The notes under the pieces are model-generated. The model did no database searches and was not told the DNA's origin. It worked only from the letters and a program-made list of their open reading frames with translations. A stretch of 33,298 bases of DNA from Bacillota bacterium. Its GTDB lineage: Bacteria > Bacillota > Clostridia > Lachnospirales > Lachnospiraceae. Location of the stretch: the NCBI GenBank assembly GCA_023428655.1, contig JAEYXC010000083.1, positions 1-33,298 of the forward strand, read 5' to 3'. Shown here piece after piece: positions 15,900 through 24,029 of this stretch (positions are counted from its first letter, which is position 1; each line of letters starts with the position of its first letter). Position numbers and translations under genes: made by a program.

Positions 15900-18107
15900 T
15901 TAAATTGTAAATTTATGAACCGCCTGAGTTAGGTGCTCCGCGTTAGCTCCCAGCATTGTAACCGATTCATTTAAAGCACTTACGGAGGTTAGCTGATCAC
16001 TGGATACCTGATTAACGTGATTGGAGGATGCGGCAATTTCCTCCAGTACGGCAGAGATGCTTTCGACGGCTTCCAGAGTACTGATTCTTGCTTCATTGAT
16101 ATTATCGACATTCTCTGTGATATAGGCTAAGAATACTACCAGCCTCTCAACACTCTCATGAATGTCCTTATAAGATAGAGTAGTATTTTGTACTGCATTA
16201 TCCTGTAGAGTAAGAACCTTTTCTGCCTTTTTCGCTATATCTGCTACAACAGCGGTATCCTCCTGAATACTGATAATAATCTTTTTGATTTCATTTACAG
16301 AGGATTTGGACATCTCGGCCAAGGTTCTAATCTCATCGGCAACGACAGCAAAGCCCCTACCGTATTCTCCGGCGCGCGCAGCCTCAATCGATGCATTGAG
16401 TGATAAGAGATTGGTTTGATTAGCGATATCATTGATAACATTGATGATTTTGTTCACGGAGGAGGATTTTTCAGCCAGCTTCTCAATCTCATGTATAATC
16501 TCAGTGGTAATCGCAATGGTGGAGGAGGTCTGCTGGGTGAGTTCATCCGTAGTGGAGGTACCTTCCATTACCCGTTTTTTAGTGTTTTCTGCAATATGGC
16601 CTATTTCCTTGGTGTTTTCGCTGACCAGTTCAATCTTCTGTGATAGGCTGTCCATCTGGATAAGGCATTCCTCTGCATTCTGTGCTTGTTGGTTGATGCC
16701 CTGCTCGATCTCACTCATGGCATTGGCGATATTCTGGGAGGAATGAAGAAAATGCTCCGAGGTTTTTGATAAATCAATGGAGGACAGTTGAACCTCACTG
16801 CTGGATTGCTTTACCTGTAGAATCAGCTCATTAACATTCTTAAAGGTTTCCTGAATCTCCTTCGTTAGGATGCGGAATTCATCCTTTCGTTTCGAGTGAA
16901 ACTGTACCGTGAAATCACCCTTGGCCGCCAGCTTCAATTTCGAGTTGATATCACCAATGATCCGATCAATCCCCATGGATAATAAAAGAGCAGTTAGAAA
17001 TGCTAAAAAGCAAGCAATTACAACGATAATAACTGTAATTTCCTTAATGCTGTCAGCCTGTCTGTCAATAGTGGCCTTTGGCATTAATACACAAATCATA
17101 GCACCTGTATCGCCAATCTTAGAATATAAAAACAGGTATGGAGCTCCCTTATAATCGATTTCCATGGATCCGTTTGGTGCCTCTGAGGTAGCTGCTTTCT
17201 GATAAAAGGCTTCATTGATGAATACCGAATCGGAGGCAGTCCCATCGGAGGAGCTTACTGACGTATTACTTTGACCGTTTTCTCCCTTGTCTTTGGCGCT
17301 GGGCAGAATCTCCTTCCCATCGGGAGTAATCACACCTAGAATGCCGGATTGATCAATGGTCAGGTCTGCCAATATTTTGTTAACCGTATCTGCTTTGATG
17401 TCGATTATCAGGGCAGAATCAAGTCGTCCAAAGCCTCGAATGATACGCATGGTATAATCGGTGGGTTTGGTTTGAAGCTTACTATCCAGATATTCATCCT
17501 CACCATCCCATATGGTCTTCATCGGATTATCCTTCAGATATGCTCCGATCTCTGTTTCGGTTAGACCCGAATAAAAGCCATTGAAGGTTAATTGAGTCGT
17601 GGATAGCGAAAAAGCAGAATCTGAAATGATATAAATATTACCGATGAATTCGTCCGTTGTTTTTCTGGAGGAGATGGACTTGGAATAGGTGGATTTCGTA
17701 TTACTTAATTCCATAAGATCTCCGGTGTTGGAGAGATACCTGGTAAGAGCAGTATCACTTACATATTGATTACTGGCGGCCATCACGTTTTGAAAACCAA
17801 AGCGCATGTATTCAGCGGCCATATTAATGGAATCTGCGGTGGATACTTCATAATTATTCTTTATTCCTGTGGATGCCCTTTGAAAGGATGCCAGACCAAG
17901 AATAATGATGCATGCAATCGGAATGAAAAAAGAAGCGATTAATCGAAAGCGTAAGGAAGAGAAGAATCTCACCTTCTCCATATTATTTATTGGCCCCTTC
18001 TTCCGATTTGACAACCTACTTTTTACCCTTTGAAGACTTGAAACCATAATTTTGTTCTTCCCCATAGTCTTTACTGATTCTGATGTAGCTTTTAATTTAA
18101 ACCCCAT
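15900..18107 (-). CDS. methyl-accepting chemotaxis protein with extracellular sensor
   Basis: The open frame extends to 18305, but the upstream 66 codons cover a possible -10 element and lack a ribosome site. ATG at 18107 follows AAGGAGAAGGG and gives 735 residues. An unusual basic cytoplasmic leader of about 40 residues precedes TM1 (FRLIASFFIPIACIIILGLA). The extracellular domain spans roughly residues 70-345, TM2 is TVIIVVIACFLAFLTALLL, then a HAMP-like linker and the signalling coiled coil with DIANQTNLLSLNASIEAARA near residue 560, followed by GRGFAVVADEIRTLAEMS. It reports an external ligand to the CheA complex. No che genes lie nearby. Sensor class was not determined. Confidence 0.92.
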   Translation of the reverse strand: MGFKLKATSESVKTMGKNKIMVSSLQRVKSRLSNRKKGPINNMEKVRFFSSLRFRLIASFFIPIACIIILGLASFQRASTGIKNNYEVSTADSINMAAEYMRFGFQNVMAASNQYVSDTALTRYLSNTGDLMELSNTKSTYSKSISSRKTTDEFIGNIYIISDSAFSLSTTQLTFNGFYSGLTETEIGAYLKDNPMKTIWDGEDEYLDSKLQTKPTDYTMRIIRGFGRLDSALIIDIKADTVNKILADLTIDQSGILGVITPDGKEILPSAKDKGENGQSNTSVSSSDGTASDSVFINEAFYQKAATSEAPNGSMEIDYKGAPYLFLYSKIGDTGAMICVLMPKATIDRQADSIKEITVIIVVIACFLAFLTALLLSMGIDRIIGDINSKLKLAAKGDFTVQFHSKRKDEFRILTKEIQETFKNVNELILQVKQSSSEVQLSSIDLSKTSEHFLHSSQNIANAMSEIEQGINQQAQNAEECLIQMDSLSQKIELVSENTKEIGHIAENTKKRVMEGTSTTDELTQQTSSTIAITTEIIHEIEKLAEKSSSVNKIINVINDIANQTNLLSLNASIEAARAGEYGRGFAVVADEIRTLAEMSKSSVNEIKKIIISIQEDTAVVADIAKKAEKVLTLQDNAVQNTTLSYKDIHESVERLVVFLAYITENVDNINEARISTLEAVESISAVLEEIAASSNHVNQVSSDQLTSVSALNESVTMLGANAEHLTQAVHKFTI

Positions 18108-18375
18108 ATGATCAGCCCTTCTCCTTATCTTAAGTACTTTGTTTTTATTCCCATTCAAAGCTTTTTGCAAATCATCTAAATTATACCATTTTACATTTGC
18201 TCCCTTCCATGAACAAATCATGTAAATTATGTGTAAACAATGCAAAGTTTTACAATTCTTTTCCTTGAAATCTGTGTACGGAATATATGGCATATGTATT
18301 GCCATTACTACTGGTTTGGTTATGGGAAGTGTAAAAGTGTAAATATTGACAAATTATATTACGAGGAGATATTAT

Positions 18376-18701
18376 ATGAGTAACAACAGCAAAAAAAGAA
18401 GGCTTTATCCAGATTAATATAGCAGTAGAGGATATCAATAAGGCTTCCAGAAGGTGGGCGGACTTACTTGGAATACAGTGCCCTGAGATCCGGACAACAC
18501 ATCTTGAGGTATCATATAGGAGCGATTAGTACAAATTCAAAGCAAATATATTCTGGAATCATTGATGCATTTTTGACATCGATAAGGAACCGGATAGAGC
18601 CACCGATAACAGGTATCGATGGTAGAAATACACTCGCTTGTCTGGAGGCGGCTTGGAGATCTTCCGAGAATGGTACCTGGCAACAAGTTGATCTGATATA
18701 A
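18376..18701 (+). pseudogene. decayed VOC (glyoxalase/bleomycin-resistance) family gene
   Basis: A well-placed start (GAGGAG then ATG at 18376) encodes MSNNSKK and hits a stop after 13 codons. Removing one A from the seven-A run at 18391-18397 opens a frame with clear VOC N-terminal sequence: GFIQINIAVEDINKASRRWA, DLLGI and CPEIRTTHLEVSY (18398-18526). That frame then meets TAG at 18527 and further stops, and the C-terminal half is not recognisable. A slippage-type frameshift in the A-run plus stops marks a degenerating gene; a full VOC protein would have about 130 residues. The alternative 77-codon frame at 18468-18701 is a by-product of this decay. Confidence 0.7.
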
Positions 18702-18797
18702 CAGATGTTTTAATTTCTCATTTGTTAAAACTGAAGGCCTGTTTCATTGGTATCTATTCTTTTATTTAAATAAGTTTATATATGGAGGATTAAGAAG

Positions 18798-19652
18798 ATG
18801 CGTTTTGGAGGAGTGATATTTAGAAAATGGACATCACCTGATGAATGGGCTCAAGCAGCAGTTGACGCAGGTTATTCAGCGGTATATTTTCCGGTGGATC
18901 ATACAGCGGAGCTTTCTGTTATTGATGGTTATGTTAGGGCTGCAAAGGAGCGGGATTTAATCATATGTGAGATAGGGGTCTGGAATAACCTGATGACAAG
19001 GGATCCCGATAAGAGAGAAGAGAATATAATGCGTGCCATAAGACAGCTAGAGCTGGCGGATTACGTAAAAGCTAACTGCTGTGTGAACATCGCTGGATCC
19101 TATAGTGAGCAATGGGATGGCCCTCATAAGGATAATCTGACGGAGAAGGCCTTTGAAGAAATCGTGTTAACCACACAGAAAGTAATCGATGCAGTAAATC
19201 CGAGGAACACCTATTATTCTCTTGAACCAATGCCCTGGATGTATCCTGATTCAGCCGATTCCTATGTTCGGCTAATTAATAGTATTAATCGTAAGGGCTT
19301 TGCGGCGCACCTGGATCCTGTGAATATTATCAGCAGTCCGCAGCTATATTATCGTAACGGAGAAGTGATTAGGGAATGGTTTGATAAGCTTGGAAGCAGT
19401 ATTGTCAGCTGCCATGCAAAGGATATCATCTTGAGTGGAAAGCTGACTGTGCATCTGGATGAATGCCGTCCAGGTTTAGGTGAGCTGGACTATGTAACAT
19501 ACCTTCAATGTATGTCTAAGCTCGATGACAGAGTCTGCTTAATGCTGGAGCATATGACGGAAGAGGTAGAATATATTGAAGCTACAAAATATATAAAAGG
19601 TATCGCAAAACAACATGGAATAAGAATCAAGCAATGGAATGTTCTCTGTTGA
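18798..19652 (+). CDS. sugar phosphate isomerase/epimerase family TIM barrel
   Basis: A 284-residue AP_endonuc_2-type barrel, a distant relative of the protein at 1672. Candidate metal ligands are all present: SLEPMPW (E143), AHLDPVN (D173), SCHAKD (H206) and MLEHM (E251), with the product-side DECRPGLGELDY loop (221-231) common to this family. TGGAGGA precedes the ATG. It sits alone after a pseudogene and before a separately promoted membrane protein, so there is no operon context to suggest a substrate. An isomerase or epimerase of a keto-sugar is the best guess. Confidence 0.85.
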   Translation: MRFGGVIFRKWTSPDEWAQAAVDAGYSAVYFPVDHTAELSVIDGYVRAAKERDLIICEIGVWNNLMTRDPDKREENIMRAIRQLELADYVKANCCVNIAGSYSEQWDGPHKDNLTEKAFEEIVLTTQKVIDAVNPRNTYYSLEPMPWMYPDSADSYVRLINSINRKGFAAHLDPVNIISSPQLYYRNGEVIREWFDKLGSSIVSCHAKDIILSGKLTVHLDECRPGLGELDYVTYLQCMSKLDDRVCLMLEHMTEEVEYIEATKYIKGIAKQHGIRIKQWNVLC

Positions 19653-19706
19653 ATTCTTCATCTACATTGTTTAAGTATTACCCAGATAATATGAAGAATA
19701 GTTTCG

Positions 19707-19735
19707 TTGTCAAAAAAAGCTTATTGGGATATAAT
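19707..19735 (+). promoter_or_regulatory. promoter of the 163-aa membrane protein gene
   Basis: TTGTCA (19707-19712), 17-bp spacer, TATAAT (19730-19735). Directly upstream, ATTCTTCAT (19653-19661) and ATGAAGAAT (19691-19699) form an inverted repeat that may be an operator or a weak transcript end for the isomerase gene. Confidence 0.65.
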
Positions 19736-19798
19736 GCTAGGTAGAAGCTTCATTGACTCAACGACACCGGAACGATATAATTAGGAGGGGTTACAGCA

Positions 19799-20290
19799 AT
19801 GGATGAGGAATTTAGAAAACCATATGAGTACCATGAAGAAAAAAGAGGGTTTATACTGGTGTTCATTCTGAGCCTTATCACCTTCGACATCATTCAGACG
19901 CTTTCTCTATCCGTACAGGTGAATGATGCCCTGAAAAATGCAGCTATAATACGAAGCATCTTTTTGGTTCTAAGTACAATGTTTTTGATTTTTACATTTT
20001 ATGTTGCAATTAATTGTTACCGTTTAAAGAAAAATCTAGTTAAAATGTCGAAGCTTTATTTGATGATACGTACTGTTATTTCCGCCGGTTATGTGGTCAT
20101 TATTTATGTAAATCGAAGCACCAATCAATATTTAGTTGGGGATGGGCAGCAGCAATACAGGACAGTGAAGCAGATGATTGTCGGAGAGTTAATCATTCCC
20201 CTAGCTTATGTGTTTGCATTCAGCATAATCTGGTATTTATATTTTACATTATCAAAAAGATGTAAAAGGCTTGTAGAGGTGGACAAATAG
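19799..20290 (+). CDS. four-helix membrane protein, function unknown
   Basis: A 163-residue protein with four hydrophobic segments at about 17-37, 49-72, 86-104 and 127-149, a charged cytoplasmic head (MDEEFRKPYEYHEEKRG) and a basic tail (SKRCKRLVEVDK). The overall look, with short loops and KMSKLYLMIRTV before the third helix, is reminiscent of DUF2569-like proteins, but the typical GWL motif is absent, so no family is assigned. AGGAGGGG lies upstream of the ATG and the gene has its own promoter and a strong terminator. Confidence 0.75.
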   Translation: MDEEFRKPYEYHEEKRGFILVFILSLITFDIIQTLSLSVQVNDALKNAAIIRSIFLVLSTMFLIFTFYVAINCYRLKKNLVKMSKLYLMIRTVISAGYVVIIYVNRSTNQYLVGDGQQQYRTVKQMIVGELIIPLAYVFAFSIIWYLYFTLSKRCKRLVEVDK

Positions 20291-20350
20291 GGTTAATCTA
20301 CTGTGAAATAAACGGGTAACCTATTTGGCTCCTTGTCTGGCAAGAATATA

Positions 20351-20412
20351 AAATGAAGTGAATTGCATCACCGGATCGATCATCCGGCCATGCAATTCAC
20401 TTCATTTTTATG
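20351..20412. terminator. bidirectional terminator between convergent genes
   Basis: An 18-bp perfect stem (20351-20368 with 20390-20407) encloses an inner CCGGAT/ATCCGG pair (20371-20376, 20382-20387). The stem ends in ATTT on one side and AAAT on the other, giving U-runs in both directions, as expected between the membrane-protein gene and kbl. Confidence 0.85.
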
Positions 20413-20464
20413 AGTTAAGAACTTAAGAGGTGTATTTTCCGGAGGGGTAAGATATCGCAAAGAA

Positions 20465-21661
20465 CTAGATATTCATTGCTTCCTTCACTTCCCTAAAGCA
20501 TTTTACAATATAATCGATATCCTTTGTTGTATGATCAGCGGATACCTGTGTTCTGATGCGAGCCTTTCCCTTAGGAACGACGGGATAGGAGAAGGCAACC
20601 ACGTAGACTCCTTTCTCCATCATTCGTCTTGCCATTTCTACGGCAGTTTTTTCATCATATAACATAATCGGTACGATGGGATGCACACCTCTTACGATAT
20701 CAAAGCCGGCCTCTGTTAAGAGACGTCGATAATAATCAGTGTTAGCCTCCAGACGATCACGAAGTGAGGTGTCATCTTCCAGCATGGAGAATACCTCCAG
20801 GCTTGCGCTCACGATAGAAGGAGCTAAGGTGTTAGAGAAGAGATAGGGACGGCTTCTTTGGCGAAGAAGATCGATTATTTCTTTTCTTCCGCTAGTATAC
20901 CCGCCGGAGGCGCCACCCAATGCTTTTCCAAGTGTACCGGTAATGATGTCAACTCGTCCGGTAACCTCGCAATACTCCACACTACCACGTCCAGTCCTTC
21001 CGACGAAGCCTACCGCATGACTGTCATCCACCATGACCAGGGCCTGAAATTCATCTGCGAGATCGCATATGCTCTTTAAATCAGCAATAATTCCATCCAT
21101 GGAGAATACGCCGTCCGTAGCGATCAGCTTAATTCTTGCACCTGCCGCATCCGCTTCCTTAAGCTTAAGACGCAGATCATCCATATCGTTATTCTTATAA
21201 CGGTATCTTTTTGCTTTGCATAGACGAACTCCATCAATAATGCTTGCATGATTCAGTTCATCACTGATTACTGCATCCGCTTCGGTTAGAAGCGTCTCAA
21301 ATAAACCTCCGTTTGCATCAAAGCAAGAGGAGTACAATATGGTATCCTCCGTACCTAGAAAATGACTGATACTTTGCTCTAATTTCTTATGGATATCCTG
21401 TGTTCCGCAGATAAAACGAACAGAGGATAAGCCATAACCTTTCTCATCATAGGAGCGCTTGGCAGCTTCTATGATGCGAGGATGATTGGCAAGACCCAGA
21501 TAGTTATTGGCACACATATTAATAACGCTTCTCCCGTCGTCCAGGGTGACCTTGGAACCCTGAGCGGAGGTAATTGGGCTTTCTCCCTTGAATAGACCCG
21601 CATCCGCAATTGCCTGTAGCTCATTCTTATAAATTCTTCGGATTTCTTCCTTTTGTATCAT
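20465..21661 (-). CDS. kbl: glycine C-acetyltransferase (2-amino-3-ketobutyrate CoA ligase)
   Basis: A 398-residue PLP enzyme of the alpha-oxoamine synthase family, full length. It cleaves 2-amino-3-oxobutyrate with CoA to glycine and acetyl-CoA. Visible sites: NMCANNYLGLANHP (48-61), SDELNHASIIDG (H137), VMVDDSHAVGFVG (D212, H215) and TGTLGKALGGASGG with the PLP lysine K246. It follows tdh by 45 bases in the same direction, forming the standard threonine dehydrogenase pathway operon. The chain length and the TLGKALGG form match Kbl rather than the biotin or heme synthases of this family. Confidence 0.96.
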   Translation of the reverse strand: MIQKEEIRRIYKNELQAIADAGLFKGESPITSAQGSKVTLDDGRSVINMCANNYLGLANHPRIIEAAKRSYDEKGYGLSSVRFICGTQDIHKKLEQSISHFLGTEDTILYSSCFDANGGLFETLLTEADAVISDELNHASIIDGVRLCKAKRYRYKNNDMDDLRLKLKEADAAGARIKLIATDGVFSMDGIIADLKSICDLADEFQALVMVDDSHAVGFVGRTGRGSVEYCEVTGRVDIITGTLGKALGGASGGYTSGRKEIIDLLRQRSRPYLFSNTLAPSIVSASLEVFSMLEDDTSLRDRLEANTDYYRRLLTEAGFDIVRGVHPIVPIMLYDEKTAVEMARRMMEKGVYVVAFSYPVVPKGKARIRTQVSADHTTKDIDYIVKCFREVKEAMNI

Positions 21662-21706
21662 AGCATCAATCCAATCCTTTCTACAGAGTAGTATTCCATC
21701 CTCCGG

Positions 21707-22768
21707 CTAATCATTAATCTTACTCCAGTCTAAGATTACTTTTCCGGAGTAGCCGGACCTCATGACTTCAAAGCCCTTCTCATAATCCTTGATATCAAAG
21801 CGATGTGTGATTACCTCATCAATGGATAATCCGCTTTGCAGCATGGTTGACATCTTATACCAGGTCTCATACATCTCTCGACCATAAATGCCCTTGATGG
21901 TGAGGCCATTAAAGATAACCTTATTCCAGTCAATCATTGTTCCTGCTTTTTGTAATCCCAGGAGTGCGATCTTTCCACCGTGCTTCATATTATTAATCAT
22001 ATCGTTAAAGCCGGAGGGACTACCGGACATCTCTAAGCCAACATCGAAGCCCTCTCTCATACCAAGGGTCTTCATTACGTCGCTAACCTTTTCCTTGGCA
22101 ACATTAATAATACAATTAGCACCCAGCTTTTTGGCTAGCTCCAAGCGATATTCATTGACATCGGTGACTACCACATGTCTTGCACCGACATGACGACAGA
22201 CTGCCGCAGCCATTGCACCAATCGGCCCGGCTCCGGTAATCAGCACATCTTCCCCGACCATGTCAAAGGAGAGGGCCGTATGAACCGCGTTGCCAAGAGG
22301 ATCAAAGCAGGAGAAAAGCTCTTCCCGGATGGATGGATCGCAGCGCCACACATTTGTGCTTGGGATGACGAGATATTCTGCAAATGCTCCGTTTCGATTT
22401 ACACCTACCCCCTGAGTGTCCTTGCAAAGATGACGATGACCTGCTAAGCAATTTCTACATTTGCCACATACAATATGACCCTCACCGGAGACAAGCTCGC
22501 CGATCTCATAGCCTTCTACATTCTCCCCGACTTCGACAATCTCTCCAACGAATTCATGTCCGATGGTCATTGGAACAGGAATCGTTTGTTGGGACCATTC
22601 GTCCCAGTTATAAATGTGTACATCCGTACCACAAATAGACGTCATATGAATCTTAATTTTTACCTCGTTTTTACCGGTTACCGGTATAGGTACACGCTTC
22701 ATCCATAGGCCGGGCTCCGCTTTTTCCTTCACAAGAGCCCACATCATATTGACTGCCCTTTCCTCCAT
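21707..22768 (-). CDS. tdh: L-threonine 3-dehydrogenase
   Basis: A zinc-dependent medium-chain dehydrogenase that oxidises threonine to 2-amino-3-oxobutyrate with NAD+. Catalytic zinc ligands C46 (SICGTDVH), H71 and E72 (GHEFVGE) and the four structural-zinc cysteines C101, C104, C107 and C115 are present, as are GAGPIGAMAA and the VVTDVNEYRL NAD-binding stretch. Two starts are possible: ATG at 22768 after AAAGGAG (353 residues), or ATG at 22747/22744 after GGAGGAAAGGG, which would match the shorter N-terminus of E. coli Tdh. It is the first gene of the tdh-kbl operon. Confidence 0.96.
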   Translation of the reverse strand: MEERAVNMMWALVKEKAEPGLWMKRVPIPVTGKNEVKIKIHMTSICGTDVHIYNWDEWSQQTIPVPMTIGHEFVGEIVEVGENVEGYEIGELVSGEGHIVCGKCRNCLAGHRHLCKDTQGVGVNRNGAFAEYLVIPSTNVWRCDPSIREELFSCFDPLGNAVHTALSFDMVGEDVLITGAGPIGAMAAAVCRHVGARHVVVTDVNEYRLELAKKLGANCIINVAKEKVSDVMKTLGMREGFDVGLEMSGSPSGFNDMINNMKHGGKIALLGLQKAGTMIDWNKVIFNGLTIKGIYGREMYETWYKMSTMLQSGLSIDEVITHRFDIKDYEKGFEVMRSGYSGKVILDWSKIND

Positions 22769-22844
22769 ATATTGTCTCCTTTACACAAATATTATCGATT
22801 CAACCATTGGTTATGTATCTGTAGTTATTCATTTTGTTACTATA

Positions 22845-22873
22845 ATCATAAAGCAAAAGGGTATTTTTTGCAA
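22845..22873 (-). promoter_or_regulatory. promoter of the tdh-kbl operon
   Basis: Minus strand: TTGCAA (22868-22873), 17-bp spacer, TATGAT (22845-22850), giving a leader of about 70 bases. No T-box or other riboswitch was seen in the leader. The remainder of the 22769-23084 gap holds the promoter and operator of the divergent LytTR operon. Confidence 0.55.
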
Positions 22874-22935
22874 CAAAAATTCTTTGTCTGGCGAACATAA
22901 CTTATAATGTGTCTTTGTATAGAGGACATGTGTAT

Positions 22936-22952
22936 TGTGATAACAGTATAAT
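22936..22952 (+). promoter_or_regulatory. promoter-like segment identical to one upstream of the 1672 operon
   Basis: TGTGATAACAGTATAAT is identical over 17 bases to 1621-1637 and contains a perfect -10 (22947-22952), with a fair -35 (AGGACA, 22923-22928). It may be a second, upstream promoter for the LytTR operon with a long leader. Confidence 0.4.
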
Positions 22953-22995
22953 GATCCATAGCCTATAATTATTGAGGAAACAGGGTTAGGTATAT

Positions 22996-23034
22996 GACCA
23001 GTTAGTTTTCAAAAACGACCAGTTACTGTATAAT
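22996..23034 (+). promoter_or_regulatory. LytTR-type direct repeats and adjacent -10 element
   Basis: GACCAGTTA occurs at 22996-23004 and 23017-23025, a 21-bp period with 12 bases between repeats, the spacing used by LytTR regulators. The units resemble the published LytTR half-site pattern containing a central GTT. A perfect TATAAT follows at 23029-23034 with no good -35, so the bound regulator may substitute for it or block this promoter. Confidence 0.65.
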
Positions 23035-23084
23035 AGTTTTAATTCCTTTCTATTTGAACTATATTATGATCAGGTGGTAATGAG

Positions 23085-23525
23085 ATGAAAATCAAACTTA
23101 TAATTGATAAGAAATACACAGAGGCAGAAATCCATATCTGCAATCATGAGAAGAATAGCGAAACGGAAAAGCTGGCTCAGATTGTGGCCCAGGCAGTTAG
23201 TACGACCATTACCGGATACACGGAGAATGGGGTGGAGGTGTTAGCCTGTGAATCCATCATTCGAATTTATACTGAGAATCAGAAGATATATGCAGCAACT
23301 ACCAATGGAATCTATCGCTTACATCAACGTTTGTTTGAGCTGGAGGAGCTATTGGATAAGCGACGGTTTATTAGAATATCGAACTCGGAGATCGTTAATC
23401 TGCGCAAAATAAAACGACTGGATACCAGCATCACAGGGACCATTCTAATGTACCTACAGGGTGATATTCAAACCTTTGTATCACGTCGTTATGTATCGAA
23501 GATTAAGAAAGTATTGGGGAGTTGA
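23085..23525 (+). CDS. LytTR-domain DNA-binding regulator
   Basis: A 146-residue cytoplasmic regulator without a receiver domain. The N-terminal 45 residues are short and charged; the rest is a LytTR domain: IIRIYTENQKIYAATTNGIYRLHQRLFELEELL, split by position about 61-93, then RRFIRISNSEIVNLRKIKRL (about 96-115) and the closing FVSRRYVSKIKKVLG. AGGTGG lies seven bases before the ATG. Its stop overlaps the ribosome site of the DUF3021-like gene. In LytTR regulatory systems a stand-alone LytTR protein is restrained by a small membrane partner encoded next to it; the layout here fits. It probably controls its own operon through the direct repeats at 22996. Confidence 0.9.
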   Translation: MKIKLIIDKKYTEAEIHICNHEKNSETEKLAQIVAQAVSTTITGYTENGVEVLACESIIRIYTENQKIYAATTNGIYRLHQRLFELEELLDKRRFIRISNSEIVNLRKIKRLDTSITGTILMYLQGDIQTFVSRRYVSKIKKVLGS

Positions 23526-23535
23526 GGTGATGAAA

Positions 23536-24006
23536 ATGATAAAGAGAGCGCTGATTAGAGGAATAAGAAGCTTTATCTGTGCGACTGCAATCAATGTGAT
23601 ATTGGCAATTATTATAATGGCTTTTGCGAATGATCCGAATTTTGTTCCGTTGGTCCCGGATTATGCTGCTCGCTTTACTTCGGTATATATGGCACTTCTG
23701 GTGCAATTTGTCCTAATCGGCTTGACCAGTGCAGCCTTTGGAGCCGGTTCTGTTATTCTGGAGATAGAACGTTGGAGCCTACTAAAGCAGAGTATTATAT
23801 ATTTTATTGTAACAATGTTATTCTGGTTACCGGTAAGTATATACTGTTGGAGGATTGATAAGTATCCCACGGCTTTTATCAGCATTATCTGCAGCTATGT
23901 GGTTTCCTATATCATAACTTGGTTTCTGCAATTATCACTGTGTAAAAAATCTGTGGCAAAGATTAATCAAAGGCTCAATCAAATGAATGAAAATGGATTG
24001 GAATAA
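23536..24006 (+). CDS. DUF3021-like four-helix membrane partner of the LytTR regulator
   Basis: The frame opens at 23461 inside the LytTR gene, but ATG at 23536 stands eight bases after GAGG (23524-23527) and gives 156 residues; ATG 23530 is too close. Four hydrophobic segments are visible (about 14-32, 49-72, 85-105, 112-132) with a basic start (MIKRALIRGIRSF) and a polar C-terminal tail (KKSVAKINQRLNQMNENGLE). The layout RGIRSF...AFGAGSVILEIERWSLLKQSIIYF is typical of DUF3021. It is likely to sequester or sense for the LytTR protein (inference from known LytTR systems) and leads into an ABC transporter. Confidence 0.8.
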   Translation: MIKRALIRGIRSFICATAINVILAIIIMAFANDPNFVPLVPDYAARFTSVYMALLVQFVLIGLTSAAFGAGSVILEIERWSLLKQSIIYFIVTMLFWLPVSIYCWRIDKYPTAFISIICSYVVSYIITWFLQLSLCKKSVAKINQRLNQMNENGLE

Positions 24007-24029
24007 CTGATCCGGTGAGGAGATGAACG

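Noticed and set aside
15715..15903. A 62-codon plus-strand ORF between the hydrolase and the second chemoreceptor
   Set aside because: No ribosome site before the ATG, no recognisable sequence and it overlaps the chemoreceptor stop. A 10-bp inverted repeat (15674-15683 with 15790-15799) in the same stretch is too far apart to interpret.
18108..18305. N-terminal 66 codons of the long chemoreceptor frame
   Set aside because: The segment contains a TATAAT on the coding strand (18180-18185) and no ribosome site at its start; ATG 18107 has a strong one.
18468..18701. A 77-codon plus-strand ORF
   Set aside because: It lies within the decayed VOC gene in another frame, has no ribosome site and shows no protein-like pattern.
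19653..19699. ATTCTTCAT / ATGAAGAAT inverted repeat as a terminator of the isomerase gene
   Set aside because: The loop is 29 bases and no U-run follows; left only as a note beside the next promoter.
22769..22844. Possible T-box or glycine riboswitch before tdh-kbl
   Set aside because: The leader is only about 70 bases and has neither a T-box sequence nor glycine aptamer features.
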